This document shows positions 24,122 through 32,765 of a DNA stretch of 32,765 nt, one piece after another (the first letter of the stretch is position 1; each line of letters starts with the position of its first letter). Origin of the DNA: Paracoccaceae bacterium (GTDB taxonomy: Bacteria > Pseudomonadota > Alphaproteobacteria > Rhodobacterales > Rhodobacteraceae); contig JALQUU010000030.1 in assembly GCA_023260655.1 (NCBI GenBank), positions 1 to 32,765 of the forward strand, given 5' to 3'. A program made the position numbers and the translations under genes. The notes beneath the pieces were generated by a model that was not told the DNA's origin, made no database searches, and was given only the letters and a program-made list of their open reading frames with translations.

Positions 24122-24614
24122 ATGTATTCGTCAATCCACGATAAATCCGCTTCTGGCAGATCCAAGAGCGTGAATTGGCGTGTCCTCCGCGTTTGCCTCG
24201 GGTATTTCACCTCGAAACTCCTGGCTGCAAGCTTCGCAGCGGCAGGATTCGGGTTGTGGATCATCCCGTCGGATGCGCCTTCGGAACTCATGATCCTGAA
24301 ACTGGCGATATCGGTATTCTTCATCCTGCTCGCCGCCGTCTTCTACACAGGCGGTCGCAATTTCGGGTCGGATGCATTCCACATCGACACAAAGCGCCGC
24401 GAAATCCGCCATATCCTGCGTGGAAATGACGGTATCGCCCGCCTTCAGGCGCGCTACAGCTTCGCCGAAGCTGGCGGAAGTGCAACTGGACGACGGCGTC
24501 ATCCTCGCCCGCGACAAATCGGGGCGCGTCGTGCTGAACCGCCCCTGCCATTCGGTCGACATTGAGCGATCGCTGGCCAGCGCAGTCTCTCTGGGTCTGA
24601 TCGGCCGCGCCTGA
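24122..24614 (+). pseudogene. Small two-helix membrane protein, frameshifted
   Basis: The gene starts at ATG 24122 (GGAGAAGG upstream) and encodes two transmembrane helices: LRVCLGYFTSKLLAASFAAAG and MILKLAISVFFILLAAVFYTG. A cytosolic part follows (GRNFGSDAFHIDTKRREIRH to RYSFAE). At about 24470 the frame degenerates into Arg/Pro-rich sequence ending at 24565. One base later a second frame resumes sensible protein (LAEVQLDDGVILARDKSGRV to GLIGRA) and ends in TGA at 24614. One extra base explains both halves. The joined product would be about 163 residues. I do not recognise a named family. A real mutation and a sequencing error are both possible. Confidence 0.65.
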
Positions 24615-24623
24615 ACGCCGCCC

Positions 24624-26021
24624 TTACGCGCGATACGCCAGCCGCAAGCCGCCCCAATGCCGCCCCATCACCACGATCGGGGCCGATACGTCCTTCATCA
24701 TAACGAAGCTGCCGTTGCCCATGTCGCGGCGGTAAGCCTGCAGCGCGAAGGGGCGTTTGCTCTGGCCTGCTGTCAGCCCGACGCGGTCGTTGAAAATCCG
24801 CCGGTTCCGGCAGTTCGCGGCATTCCAGCCCGGATCGCTAGGGCGCTGTGGTTGCGAGAATTTGCGGTTATGCGTCGGCAGATAGCCGTTCTCGTCCACC
24901 GCCGCGCAGAACACCACGCGATCCGACAGCTTCAGCGCTTCCTCTTGCAGATCGGGCAGGGTGCGGTCGGTGAACTGCGTAAACCGCGTCATTACCTGTT
25001 CCGGATTACTGCCCGGAATGGGCGTATATTTCCGGTCGAACAGATCGTTGAGCGAGATCGCCCCCGATGATACGACGCGTTCGAAACGGGCCGAAATCTC
25101 GGCCGCGATTTTCTGCGCGGCATTGATGAACGGGGTATCGACTGTTTACACCCCGAACCGCGCGGTCTGCGCCGTCAACCGTTCCGAGGCATCCACTACG
25201 GTGTCCATATGTTTGCGCGATGTGCGAACGTTCACCTCGGTCGCCCGCGACAAGACGCCGAGGTTCTCGATAATCTCCTCGACCTGCTCGATGGCCGCGT
25301 TTGCATCCGCCGTGGCCCCGATGATCCGCGCCTGTTCCGCCGTGATATCGCGCCCGTCGGCGGCAATCTGGCTGATCAGATCGCCAAGTTTCTCGGTCTC
25401 GTGCCGCACCGACTGCGCCCGCTGCAACGTGCGCCCGTTGGTATCGATGATCATTCCCGTGCGCGCACCAAGTTCTCCAAGCGTTTCGTTGATCTGCTCT
25501 GTCGCTTGCGAGGTCTTCGAAGAAAGCTCCTTCACCTCATGCGCCACAACCATGAAACCGCGCCCCGCAACGCCCACCCGCGCCGCTTCGATCTGGGCAT
25601 TCAGCGCCAGAAGGTTCGTCATCCGTGCGATGCTGGAAATCTCTTGCGCCACGCGCGACACCAGCTGGAACGCTTCCTTCAGCCCGTCAATGGCCCCCGC
25701 CATATCGGTCACTTCGGAAGACAGATCCGTCACTTGCTCCAGAACGCGTCTTACAGAGCCCTGTCCGGCCGCCAATTGCGCTTCGGACCGCTGGGTCACT
25801 TTCTCTGCCGATTGCGCGGCACTCGCCACATCATGGCTCGACGCGCTCAAAGCCCCCGCGGCTCCTTCCAGTGCATCGATCACGCGCCGCTCATCGGCAA
25901 GGCGCTTGTCTATATCTTCAATCTGGCCATTGGCCTCGGCAATGGAAACGGTCAATTGGCCGATATCCTCGGCCATTTTTCCAATGCCTTTCATAATCGA
26001 TTGATCTGACAGATCGAGCAT
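24624..26021 (-). pseudogene. Cytoplasmic methyl-accepting chemotaxis-like protein split by an in-frame TAA
   Basis: No transmembrane segment. The upstream part (26021 down to 25146, 291 residues) is an MCP signalling coiled coil with the hairpin tip [39 protein letters not shown]. It ends ..ARFGV at a TAA (25146-25148). The same frame continues for 173 more codons (TVDTPFINAAQKIAAEISAR, then KYTPIPGSNPEQVMTRF, VVFCAAVDENGYLPTHNRKF, SAPIVVMGRHWGGLRLAYRA) to a stop at 24624. I recall this C-terminal region attached to MCP domains in intact homologues, where it looks like a sensing module. So one nonsense codon splits a ~465-residue gene. GGGGGA precedes the ATG. Confidence 0.8.
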
Positions 26022-26182
26022 CGCTTCCCCCTAATCCGGTCTATCGAATGAGGTAACGACCATACCGCAAAAGTTGTTAACGCTAAACGCAAAACCACTA
26101 AGAGCCCCTCCCGCACGCGAGAGCGTTGCAGGCGCGCCGTTCAGCGGGTATTGCCGGAAAAGACATTGGAGAGGAGCCAGAC

Positions 26183-27124
26183 ATGACAAGAGCTTTCGTC
26201 TTCCCGGGGCAGGGCGCACAAACCATCGGCATGGGCAAAGCCCTCGCGGATGCCTATCCGGAAGCCCGCCGGATTTTCGAAGAGGTTGATGAAGCGCTTG
26301 GTGAAAAGCTCTCCACGCTGATCTGGGAAGGCGAGCAGGAAACGCTCACGCTCACCCAGAATGCCCAGCCCGCATTGATGGCTACCTCGCTGGCCGCGCT
26401 GCGCGCGCTTGAAGCCGAAGGTATCTCGCTGTCGGCCGCAAGCTATGTCGCGGGCCACTCGCTCGGGGAATACTCGGCCCTCGCAGCCGCAGGCGCGATT
26501 TCGGTGGCCGACACCGCCCGCCTTCTGCGCACGCGCGGTAAAGCCATGCAAAGCGCTGTTCCCGTGGGTGTGGGCGCAATGGCGGCCCTTCTGGGCCTCG
26601 ATTTCGCCGCTGCCAAAGAAGTGGCCGATGCCGCTGCCCAAGGCGAGGTATGCCAAGCCGCGAATGATAACGATCCCGCGCAAGTCGTGGTCTCGGGCCA
26701 CAAAGCCGCCGTCGAACGCGCCGTGGAACTGGCGAAAGCCAAAGGCGCCAAGCGCGCGGTTATGCTGCCCGTCTCCGCACCGTTCCATTGCGCTCTGATG
26801 GCCCCCGCCGCCGAGGTGATGGCCGAAGCGCTTGCCCAGGTGGATATCAAATCCCCCGCCGTGCCCTTGATCGCTAACGTGCGCGCCGAGGCGATCACCG
26901 ATCCGATCCTGATCCGCAATCTCCTAGTCGAGCAGGTTACATGCTCCGTTCGCTGGCGCGAATCCGTGGAATACATGGCAGCCCATGGCGTCACCGAAGT
27001 CTGGGAAATCGGCGCAGGCAAAGCGCTCTCGGGCATGGTCCGCCGGATCGCCAAGGAAATCGAATGCCGCGCTATCGGCACGCCTGAAGACGTCGCCGCT
27101 GCCAAAGCGGCCCTGAACGGCTGA
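26183..27124 (+). CDS. fabD: Malonyl-CoA:ACP transacylase
   Basis: 313 residues. It loads malonyl groups onto acyl carrier protein for fatty-acid synthesis. The catalytic Ser93 sits in AGHSLGEYSALA, His202 in SAPFHCALM, and the N-terminal FVFPGQGAQTIGMGK and C-terminal WEIGAGKALSGMVRRI are standard. The ATG at 26183 has AGGAG about 8 bases upstream. fabG follows after 64 bases, so fabD-fabG form an operon, in the same direction as acpP-fabF-mltG. Confidence 0.97.
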   Translation: MTRAFVFPGQGAQTIGMGKALADAYPEARRIFEEVDEALGEKLSTLIWEGEQETLTLTQNAQPALMATSLAALRALEAEGISLSAASYVAGHSLGEYSALAAAGAISVADTARLLRTRGKAMQSAVPVGVGAMAALLGLDFAAAKEVADAAAQGEVCQAANDNDPAQVVVSGHKAAVERAVELAKAKGAKRAVMLPVSAPFHCALMAPAAEVMAEALAQVDIKSPAVPLIANVRAEAITDPILIRNLLVEQVTCSVRWRESVEYMAAHGVTEVWEIGAGKALSGMVRRIAKEIECRAIGTPEDVAAAKAALNG

Positions 27125-27188
27125 AGTTTTCACCCAAGAAATTCCGGCGCTCCCATTCCAAGGGGCGTGCTTTACGAAAGGAACTCCA

Positions 27189-27926
27189 ATGTTTGATCTT
27201 ACGGGCAAAACCGCGCTTATCACGGGCGCATCGGGCGGCATCGGCGGTGCGATCGCCAAGGCGCTGCACGGGGCAGGGGCCACGGTCGGCCTTTCGGGCA
27301 CCCGCGTCGAACCCCTCGAAGCGCTCGCCGCCGAACTGGGCAGCCGCGCCCATGTGCTGCCCTGCAACCTCGGCGATTCCGCTGCCGTCGAAGCCCTGCC
27401 GAAACAGGCCATCGAAGCCATGGGCGGCCTCGACATCCTCGTGAATAACGCCGGCATCACCCGCGACCAACTCTTCATGCGCATGTCCGACGAGGACTGG
27501 GCACAGGTGATCGACGTCAACCTCACCTCCACCATGCGCCTCTGCCGCGCCGTAATGCGCCCCATGATGAAAGCCCGCTGGGGCCGCATCGTGAACATCT
27601 CCTCCATCGTCGGTGCCACCGGAAACCCCGGTCAGGTGAACTACGCCGCCTCTAAGGCCGGTATGGTCGGCATGACCAAATCCATCGCCTATGAAGTCGC
27701 CTCGCGCGGGATCACTGCCAACTGCATCGCGCCGGGCTTCATCGCCACCGCGATGACCGACAAGCTCAACGACGACCAGAAAGCCGCGATCAACACCAAG
27801 ATCCCCGCCGCTCGCATGGGCACGCCCGAGGAAATCGCGGCTGCGGTGCTTTATCTCGCCTCCAACGAGGCAGGCTACGTCACCGGCTCGACGATCCACG
27901 TCAACGGCGGCATGGCAATGCTCTGA
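27189..27926 (+). CDS. fabG: 3-oxoacyl-ACP reductase
   Basis: 245 residues, classical short-chain dehydrogenase. NADPH-binding TGASGGIGGAIAK is at residues ~13-25 and NNAGITRDQLFMRM marks the FabG subgroup. The catalytic set is Ser139, Tyr152 and Lys156 (ISSIVG, NYAASKAG). The C-terminus EAGYVTGSTIHVNGGMAML is typical. It reduces beta-ketoacyl-ACP in each elongation cycle. AAAGGA precedes the ATG. A terminator follows, so acpP downstream has its own promoter. Confidence 0.97.
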   Translation: MFDLTGKTALITGASGGIGGAIAKALHGAGATVGLSGTRVEPLEALAAELGSRAHVLPCNLGDSAAVEALPKQAIEAMGGLDILVNNAGITRDQLFMRMSDEDWAQVIDVNLTSTMRLCRAVMRPMMKARWGRIVNISSIVGATGNPGQVNYAASKAGMVGMTKSIAYEVASRGITANCIAPGFIATAMTDKLNDDQKAAINTKIPAARMGTPEEIAAAVLYLASNEAGYVTGSTIHVNGGMAML

Positions 27927-27950
27927 TCCCCCGAGGGTCGAAACAAACAG

Positions 27951-27978
27951 GCGCTCTCCCTCGGGAGGGCGCTTTTTT
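27951..27978 (+). terminator. Intrinsic terminator of fabD-fabG
   Basis: Stem GCGCTCTCCC / GGGAGGGCGC (one G-U pair, CTCG loop) followed by TTTTTT, 24 bases after the fabG stop. Confidence 0.88.
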
Positions 27979-28360
27979 GTGTCAGCCAGAGGGGAATCAC
28001 CTGCATTTTTCCCCGTCACGCAGCGTCGTACGGTTTGAAAACGCCACTCTCGCCGCGACTTGCTTGCCGTAACGTGAAGCGGATTTTACCGAATGGTTGG
28101 GAAAATAAACTTCTTGCAGACCTCCGAACCCCAAGGCCTCCCCTGTTTTCGCCCCTGTCTCCCTGCTTTTCGAAAGCGTTTGCCTTGTGCAATCACTGTG
28201 CTATAGGGGCGCGCAGACGGCCGGGGCGTTTCCTCCCCGCCGAGCCCGCGAATTGCGGGGTGTTGAACCGCTCCAAACCACCGGGGCACAAGGGGATGCC
28301 ATCCCGTAGGGCAGTGGCAGAAACGGGCCTTCAGAGGCCATCGAGTTATGAGGACTGAAG
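27979..28360. other. Gene-free stretch before acpP: promoter and leader
   Basis: About 380 bases without a supportable ORF. The first 200 bases show nothing I can name. The right half holds a good promoter (28180-28207) and a leader of roughly 145 bases containing short GC-rich inverted repeats (for example CCCGC with GCGGG near 28245-28260). Confidence 0.5.
28180..28207 (+). promoter_or_regulatory. Probable sigma-70 promoter of acpP
   Basis: TTGCCT (28180-28185) and TATAGG (28202-28207) with a 16-base spacer. Transcription would start near 28214, giving a ~147-base leader before the acpP ATG. No other good pair is seen nearby. Confidence 0.5.
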
Positions 28361-28597
28361 ATGAGCGATATCGCTGACCGCGTGAAGAAGATCGTTGTTG
28401 AGCACCTGGGTGTTGACGAAGACAAAGTGACCGAGACCGCTTCGTTCATCGACGACCTCGGCGCAGACTCCCTCGACACCGTCGAGCTGGTCATGGCCTT
28501 CGAAGAAGAATTCGGCATCGAGATCCCCGATGACGCGGCTGAAACCATTCAGTCCTTCGGCGACGCGGTGAAGTTCATCACCGAAGCTTCCGCCTAA
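28361..28597 (+). CDS. acpP: Acyl carrier protein
   Basis: 78 residues, very acidic, with the phosphopantetheine attachment Ser37 in [19 protein letters not shown]. The rest ([36 protein letters not shown]) is typical of bacterial AcpP. It carries the growing acyl chain. GAGGA lies about 10 bases before the ATG. It has its own promoter upstream and a strong terminator downstream, which fits its normally very high expression relative to the fab enzymes on either side. Confidence 0.99.
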   Translation: MSDIADRVKKIVVEHLGVDEDKVTETASFIDDLGADSLDTVELVMAFEEEFGIEIPDDAAETIQSFGDAVKFITEASA

Positions 28598-28620
28598 GAT
28601 TTCGCCCTTTCGGGCAATCG

Positions 28621-28651
28621 AAACCCCCGTCGCACCCGCGGCGGGGGTTTT
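28621..28651 (+). terminator. Intrinsic terminator of acpP
   Basis: A 13-bp stem (AAACCCCCGTCGC / GCGGCGGGGGTTT, one G-U pair) with loop ACCC and a TTTT end, 23 bases after the stop. It probably lets some transcription through to fabF. Confidence 0.85.
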
Positions 28652-28750
28652 CTATTGGCAAGAGACCGCAGAGAATTCGCTCCCGCTCTTGCCCATAGGC
28701 GCGCCAACAGAGTAAGAGCTTTCAAAACCTTACGGGCAAGGGAGAACGCT

Positions 28751-30010
28751 ATGCGTCGCGTCGTCGTCACGGGTCTGGGTCTGGTAACGCCACTGGCATG
28801 TGGTGTGGATGAAACGTGGAAGCGCCTTTTGGCAGGGGAATCCGGCGCAGGCCCGATCACCCGTTTCGATGCGAGCCGCGTCACCACTACATACGCTTGC
28901 GAAATTCCGCTGGGCGATGGCACAGATGGCACCTTCAATGCCGATGACTGGATGGAGCCGAAAGAGCGCCGTAAAGTCGATGACTTCATCCTCTACGGCA
29001 TCGCCGCCGCGACCCAAGCGGTTCAGGATGCGGGTTGGACGCCGGAAGACGAAGAAGAGCGCCTCCGCACCGGTGTCATGATCGGCTCCGGCATCGGCGG
29101 TCTGCAATCCATTCAGGACACCACGCTGATGATGGCCGAGAAAGGCCCACGTCGCGTCTCGCCCTTCTTCATTCCGGGCGCGCTCATCAACCTGATCTCC
29201 GGTCAGGTCTCGATCCGCTACGGCTTCAAAGGCCCGAACCACGCTGTGGTCACGGCTTGCTCCACCGGTGCCCACGCAATCGGCGACGCGGCCCGCCTCA
29301 TCATGCTCGGCGATGCCGATGTGATGGTCGCAGGCGGCGCGGAAGCGGCGATTTGTGAAATCGGTATCGCGGGCTTCAACGCTTGCAAGGCACTTTCCAC
29401 CAAGCGCGCCGAAGACCCGAAGAAAGCCTCGCGCCCCTATGACGCCGATCGTGACGGTTTCGTCATGGGCGAGGGCGCAGGCGTCGTCGTGCTCGAAGAA
29501 TATGAACACGCTAAGGCGCGCGGCGCGAAGATCTACGCCGAAGTGCTGGGCTACGGCCTCTCGGGCGATGCCTACCACATCACCGCCCCCTCCGAGGATG
29601 GCGATGGCGGCTTCCGCTCCATGTCCGCCGCTCTGAAGCGCGCAGGCATCACCGCCGACCAGATCGACTACATCAACGCCCACGGCACCTCGACCATGGC
29701 CGACACCATTGAACTCGGCGCTGTCGAACGCCTTTTGGGCGATGCGGCCTCGACGGCCACGATGTCCTCCACCAAGTCCTCCATCGGTCACCTTCTTGGG
29801 GCTGCTGGTGCCGTGGAAGCCATCTTCTGCGTCCTCGCGATCCGCGATCAGGTGGCACCGCCCACGATCAACCTCGACACCCCCGCCGTGGAGTCGAAAC
29901 TCGACCTCGCCCCGAACGTGGCCCGCAAGCGCAAGATCGACGTCGCGCTTTCGAACAGCTTCGGCTTCGGCGGCACCAACGCGAGCCTGATCCTCGGGAA
30001 AGTCTCCTGA
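28751..30010 (+). CDS. fabF: 3-oxoacyl-ACP synthase II
   Basis: 419 residues. This is the condensing enzyme that elongates acyl-ACP with malonyl-ACP. The Cys-His-His triad is Cys170 (VTACSTGAHAIG), His311 (NAHGTSTMADTIE) and His347 (SSIGHLLGAAGAVE). The C-terminal SNSFGFGGTNASLIL is the usual glycine-rich loop. The start is ATG 28751 (MRRVVVTGLGLVTPLACG), with GGGAGA upstream; a longer in-frame opening reaches into the acpP terminator region and is rejected. mltG starts one base after the stop (TGATATG), so the two are coupled. Confidence 0.97.
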   Translation: MRRVVVTGLGLVTPLACGVDETWKRLLAGESGAGPITRFDASRVTTTYACEIPLGDGTDGTFNADDWMEPKERRKVDDFILYGIAAATQAVQDAGWTPEDEEERLRTGVMIGSGIGGLQSIQDTTLMMAEKGPRRVSPFFIPGALINLISGQVSIRYGFKGPNHAVVTACSTGAHAIGDAARLIMLGDADVMVAGGAEAAICEIGIAGFNACKALSTKRAEDPKKASRPYDADRDGFVMGEGAGVVVLEEYEHAKARGAKIYAEVLGYGLSGDAYHITAPSEDGDGGFRSMSAALKRAGITADQIDYINAHGTSTMADTIELGAVERLLGDAASTATMSSTKSSIGHLLGAAGAVEAIFCVLAIRDQVAPPTINLDTPAVESKLDLAPNVARKRKIDVALSNSFGFGGTNASLILGKVS

Positions 30011-30011
30011 T

Positions 30012-31163
30012 ATGTGGCGACATATCGCGTCCAACGCGATCACTCTTCTGTTGGTGATGATTTTCCTTGCTGGAGGCGTCATCCTCTGGGGGCGTGAGCA
30101 ATATTCGGCGAAAGGTCCGCTGGAAGCCCAGATCTGCCTCAAGGTGGATCGCGGCAGCACCATGAACCGCGTCAGCCGCGAATTGGAAACGGAAGGCGCC
30201 GTAAGTTCCGGCACCATCTTCCGCCTCGGTGCGGAGTACACGGACAAGACAGACCGTCTGAAAGCCGGCAGCTACCTTCTCCCCGAAGGCGCATCCATGG
30301 CCCAGATCACCGACATCATCACCAAGGGTGGGGCCTCCACCTGTGGCACCGAAGTCGTCTACCGGATCGGCGTCACCGCCTCTTCGGTGCAAGTGCGCGA
30401 GTTGGATGCAGCCTCCGGCAAATACATGGAAACCGTCGAGTTTGCCCCCGGCAGCGAAGCCCCCGAACCCTTCACCAAAGCGCGCTCCGATGCAGGCACC
30501 CGCTTCCGCATCGCCATCGCCGAAGGCGTGACCAGCTGGCAGATCGTCGAAGGCCTTAAAGCCGTTGACGTACTCGATGGCGCAGCACCCGCCGTGCCCG
30601 CCGAAGGCACCCTCGCGCCCGACAGCTACGAAGTGCGCGTCGGGGATACCCGCGCCTCCGTGATCGACCGCATGAGCGCCGCCCAAACCGCGATCCTCGC
30701 CACCGCATGGGAAAACCGCGCCGACGGCCTGCCGCTCAAATCGCCGGAAGAAGCACTGGTCCTCGCCTCGATCATCGAGAAGGAAACCGGCGTTCCCGAA
30801 GAGCGCGGGCAGGTGGCCTCGGTCTTCATCAACCGCCTCAATCGCGGCATGAAGCTGCAAACCGACCCCACCGTGATCTACGGCATCACCAAGGGCGAGG
30901 GCATCCTCGGCCGTGGCCTCCGCCAGAGCGAGTTGCGCCGCGAAACCCCGTGGAACACCTATGTCATCGAAGGCCTGCCGCCCACGCCCATCGCGAACCC
31001 CGGCAAAGCCTCCATCGAAGCGGCCCTGAACCCGCTCTCGACCGACTTCGTGTTCTTCGTCGCAGACGGCACCGGCGGCCACGCCTTCGCCGCCACCCTC
31101 GACGAACACAACGCCAACGTCGCCAAATGGCGCAAGATCGAAGCGGAGCGGGGCAACAACTAA
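30012..31163 (+). CDS. mltG: Endolytic murein transglycosylase MltG
   Basis: 383 residues. A single N-terminal membrane helix (about residues 8-26, NAITLLLVMIFLAGGVILWG) is followed by a periplasmic LysM-like region (GSTMNRVSRELETEGAV) and the YceG/MltG catalytic domain. Catalytic Glu256 lies in LASIIEKETGVPEER. VFINRLNRGMKLQTDPTVIYG and NTYVIEGLPPTPIANPGKAS are hallmark blocks, and FVADGTGGHAFAATLDEHN closes the domain. MltG cuts nascent peptidoglycan and limits glycan length. It is coupled to fabF, a pairing I recall in related alphaproteobacteria, and ends at a bidirectional terminator. Confidence 0.96.
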   Translation: MWRHIASNAITLLLVMIFLAGGVILWGREQYSAKGPLEAQICLKVDRGSTMNRVSRELETEGAVSSGTIFRLGAEYTDKTDRLKAGSYLLPEGASMAQITDIITKGGASTCGTEVVYRIGVTASSVQVRELDAASGKYMETVEFAPGSEAPEPFTKARSDAGTRFRIAIAEGVTSWQIVEGLKAVDVLDGAAPAVPAEGTLAPDSYEVRVGDTRASVIDRMSAAQTAILATAWENRADGLPLKSPEEALVLASIIEKETGVPEERGQVASVFINRLNRGMKLQTDPTVIYGITKGEGILGRGLRQSELRRETPWNTYVIEGLPPTPIANPGKASIEAALNPLSTDFVFFVADGTGGHAFAATLDEHNANVAKWRKIEAERGNN

Positions 31164-31181
31164 GCCCCCGCGCACAGAAAC

Positions 31182-31216
31182 AAAAAGGGCGGTTCCCGGA
31201 AGGAACCGCCCTTTTT
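31182..31216. terminator. Bidirectional intrinsic terminator between mltG and gatB
   Basis: A 15-bp stem (arms begin AAAAAGGGCGG and end CCGCCCTTTTT) with a 5-base loop; both strands read five T after the GC part, serving the two convergent genes. Confidence 0.9.
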
Positions 31217-31234
31217 CATTCCGTGAGGCCCGTC

Positions 31235-32722
31235 TTAAAGCCCGAGCTTCTGCGCCACCAAGGCGTTCACTGCCGCCGGGTTGGCCTTGCCGCCCGTGGC
31301 CTTCATCACCTGGCCCACGAACCAACCCGCTAGCTTTGGGTTCGCCTTGGCCTTTTCCACCTGCGCCGGGTTCTCCGCGATCACCTGATCCACAGCCGCT
31401 TCAATCGCGCCCGTATCGGTCACCTGCTTCATCCCGCGCGCTTCCACGATCTCCGCCGGATCACCGCCTTCGGTCCAGAGGATCTCGAAAAGGTCCTTGG
31501 CGATCTTGCCCGAAATCACATCCGACCCGAGCAGATCCAGCAACCCGCCCAACTGCGCCGAAGACACCGGAGAGGCCGTGATATCCAGCCCTTCCTTGTT
31601 CAGCCGCCCAAAGAGCTCGTTGATCACCCAGTTCGCTGCCGTCTTGCCGTCGCGGCCCTTGGCCACCTCGTCGAAGAACCGCGCCGCATCCAGCTCCGCC
31701 GTCAGCACATTCGCGTCGTAATCCGTGAGGCCGTAATCCCCCATGAACCGCGCTTTCTTGGCGTCGGGCAGCTCGGGCATATTCGCCGCGATATCGTCCA
31801 CCCACGCCTGTTCGATCTCCAAAGGCAGGAGGTCGGGGTCGGGGAAGTAGCGGTAATCATGCGCCTCTTCCTTCGAACGCATCGAGCGCGTCTCGTTCTT
31901 GTCCGGATCGTAGAGGCGCGTTTCCTGCACCACCTTGCCACCCGCTTCCACAATCTGGATCTGGCGGCGCGCTTCGTATTCGATCGCCGATTGAATGAAG
32001 CGCATCGAGTTCATGTTCTTGATTTCGCAGCGCGTGCCCAGATGGCTGAAATCACCCGTCGCCTGATACTTCTCGTACTGGCCCGGCAAGCAGATCGACA
32101 CGTTCACGTCGGCGCGCAGGTTGCCGTTCTGCATGTTGCCGTCGCAAGTGCCCAAGTAGCGCAGGATCTGACGCAGCTTCGTCACATAGGCCGCCGCTTC
32201 TTCCGGTCCGCGAATATCGGGGCGCGAAACGATTTCCATCAGCGCCACACCGGTGCGGTTGAAATCGACGAAAGACATCGCCGGATCCATATCGTGGATC
32301 GACTTGCCCGCGTCCTGCTCCAAGTGGATGCGCTCGATCCGCACAAGCCGCGCCACACCTGGCGCCATATCCACGATCACTTCGCCTTCGCCCACGATGG
32401 GGTGGTAAAGCTGCGAAATCTGGTAGCCCTGCGGCAGGTCGGGGTAGAAGTAGTTCTTGCGGTCAAACCGGCTGTATTTGTTGATCTGCGCCTCTATCGC
32501 CATGCCTGTGCGCACCGCCTGCCGGATGCATTCGCGGTTGGGCACGGGCAGCATGCCGGGCATGGCCGCATCCACCAGCGACACATTGCAATTGGGCTCT
32601 GCACCAAAAGCGGTTGATGCCCCCGAAAACAGCTTGGAATTACTGGTGACCTGTGCATGGACTTCCAGGCCGATCACGACCTCCCATTCGCCCGTTGCGC
32701 CCTGAATACGATATGTGCTCAT
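31235..32722 (-). CDS. gatB: Asp-tRNA(Asn)/Glu-tRNA(Gln) amidotransferase subunit B
   Basis: 495 residues, complete within the window. GatB binds the misacylated tRNA and activates its side chain with ATP; GatA supplies ammonia. The N-terminal [37 protein letters not shown]-like block (here [14 protein letters not shown]), [14 protein letters not shown] and LRADVNVSI are the GatB signatures. The tail ([21 protein letters not shown]) is the YqeY-like domain. The ATG at 32722 begins MSTYRIQG with only a weak GCGAGA upstream; a longer in-frame opening to the window edge has no family support. gatA and gatC are not in view. Confidence 0.96.
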   Translation of the reverse strand: MSTYRIQGATGEWEVVIGLEVHAQVTSNSKLFSGASTAFGAEPNCNVSLVDAAMPGMLPVPNRECIRQAVRTGMAIEAQINKYSRFDRKNYFYPDLPQGYQISQLYHPIVGEGEVIVDMAPGVARLVRIERIHLEQDAGKSIHDMDPAMSFVDFNRTGVALMEIVSRPDIRGPEEAAAYVTKLRQILRYLGTCDGNMQNGNLRADVNVSICLPGQYEKYQATGDFSHLGTRCEIKNMNSMRFIQSAIEYEARRQIQIVEAGGKVVQETRLYDPDKNETRSMRSKEEAHDYRYFPDPDLLPLEIEQAWVDDIAANMPELPDAKKARFMGDYGLTDYDANVLTAELDAARFFDEVAKGRDGKTAANWVINELFGRLNKEGLDITASPVSSAQLGGLLDLLGSDVISGKIAKDLFEILWTEGGDPAEIVEARGMKQVTDTGAIEAAVDQVIAENPAQVEKAKANPKLAGWFVGQVMKATGGKANPAAVNALVAQKLGL

Positions 32723-32765
32723 AATTCTCGCTCTAGGATGAGGATTGCGCCAGTCAAGCCGCACT

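Noticed and set aside
28035-28358. 107-codon frame in the acpP leader region
   Set aside because: It runs across the predicted acpP promoter and leader, has no ribosome site, and has a composition unlike a protein.

Overview
The window is almost entirely one chromosomal segment of an alphaproteobacterium of the Rhodobacteraceae (Roseobacter-group-like). Signs are high GC with a strong G/C third-position preference, the ccmCDG - acnA - DUF1223 neighbourhood, glnB-glnA, tRNA-Leu next to tig, rpsF-rpsR-rplI, fabD-fabG-acpP-fabF-mltG, and a DMSP lyase of the DddP type. The first ~1.1 kb is different: visibly AT-richer, with actinobacterial-looking uvrA (3' end) and uvrC (5' end) that break in mid-gene at about 1090-1105 straight into the 3' end of a Rhodobacteraceae ccmC. 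No mobile element sits at the join, so an assembly chimera is the simplest reading.

Layout. 1-1100: foreign uvrA/uvrC fragments. 1096-1869 (+): end of ccmC, then ccmD and ccmG (cytochrome c maturation). 2046-4794 (-): terminator and acnA. 5009-7974: DUF1223 protein (+), DMT permease (-), an isolated divergent fliG (-) and a tiny secreted Cys protein (-). 8094-9395 (-): purB. 9496-11987: DUF6314 protein (+), bioY (+), GFA-type zinc protein (-), EEP-family hydrolase (+). 12001-12120: palindrome-rich intergenic element. 12130-13470 (-): dddP. 13598-15674: Nudix/DUF3445 pair (+) and a lytic transglycosylase (-). 15821-17598 (-): glnB-glnA. 17778-19325 (+): NAD(P)H-hydrate repair as two ORFs. 19403-19897 (-): stand-alone Hint-fold protein with a perfect palindrome upstream. 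20336-21875 (+): tRNA-Leu(UAG) and trigger factor. 22093-23840: DUF1330 protein (+) and rpsF-rpsR-rplI (-). 24122-26021: a frameshifted membrane-protein gene (+) and a chemotaxis-receptor-like gene with an in-frame stop (-). 26183-31163 (+): fabD, fabG, acpP, fabF, mltG. 31235-32722 (-): gatB. Most transcription units end in clear intrinsic terminators, several shared by convergent genes.

The genes are mainly housekeeping: fatty-acid synthesis, nitrogen assimilation (PII and glutamine synthetase), TCA cycle, purine synthesis, translation and protein folding, cell-wall turnover, cofactor repair. Accessory ecology shows in DMSP cleavage and biotin uptake.

I did not find a convincing new multi-gene system. 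The points most worth a second look are the chimeric join; four gene interruptions (fliG, nnrE/nnrD, the chemotaxis gene, a small membrane protein), two of them in motility or chemotaxis genes; the intact DddP; the Hint protein that seems to lack its catalytic residues; and two palindromic intergenic elements.
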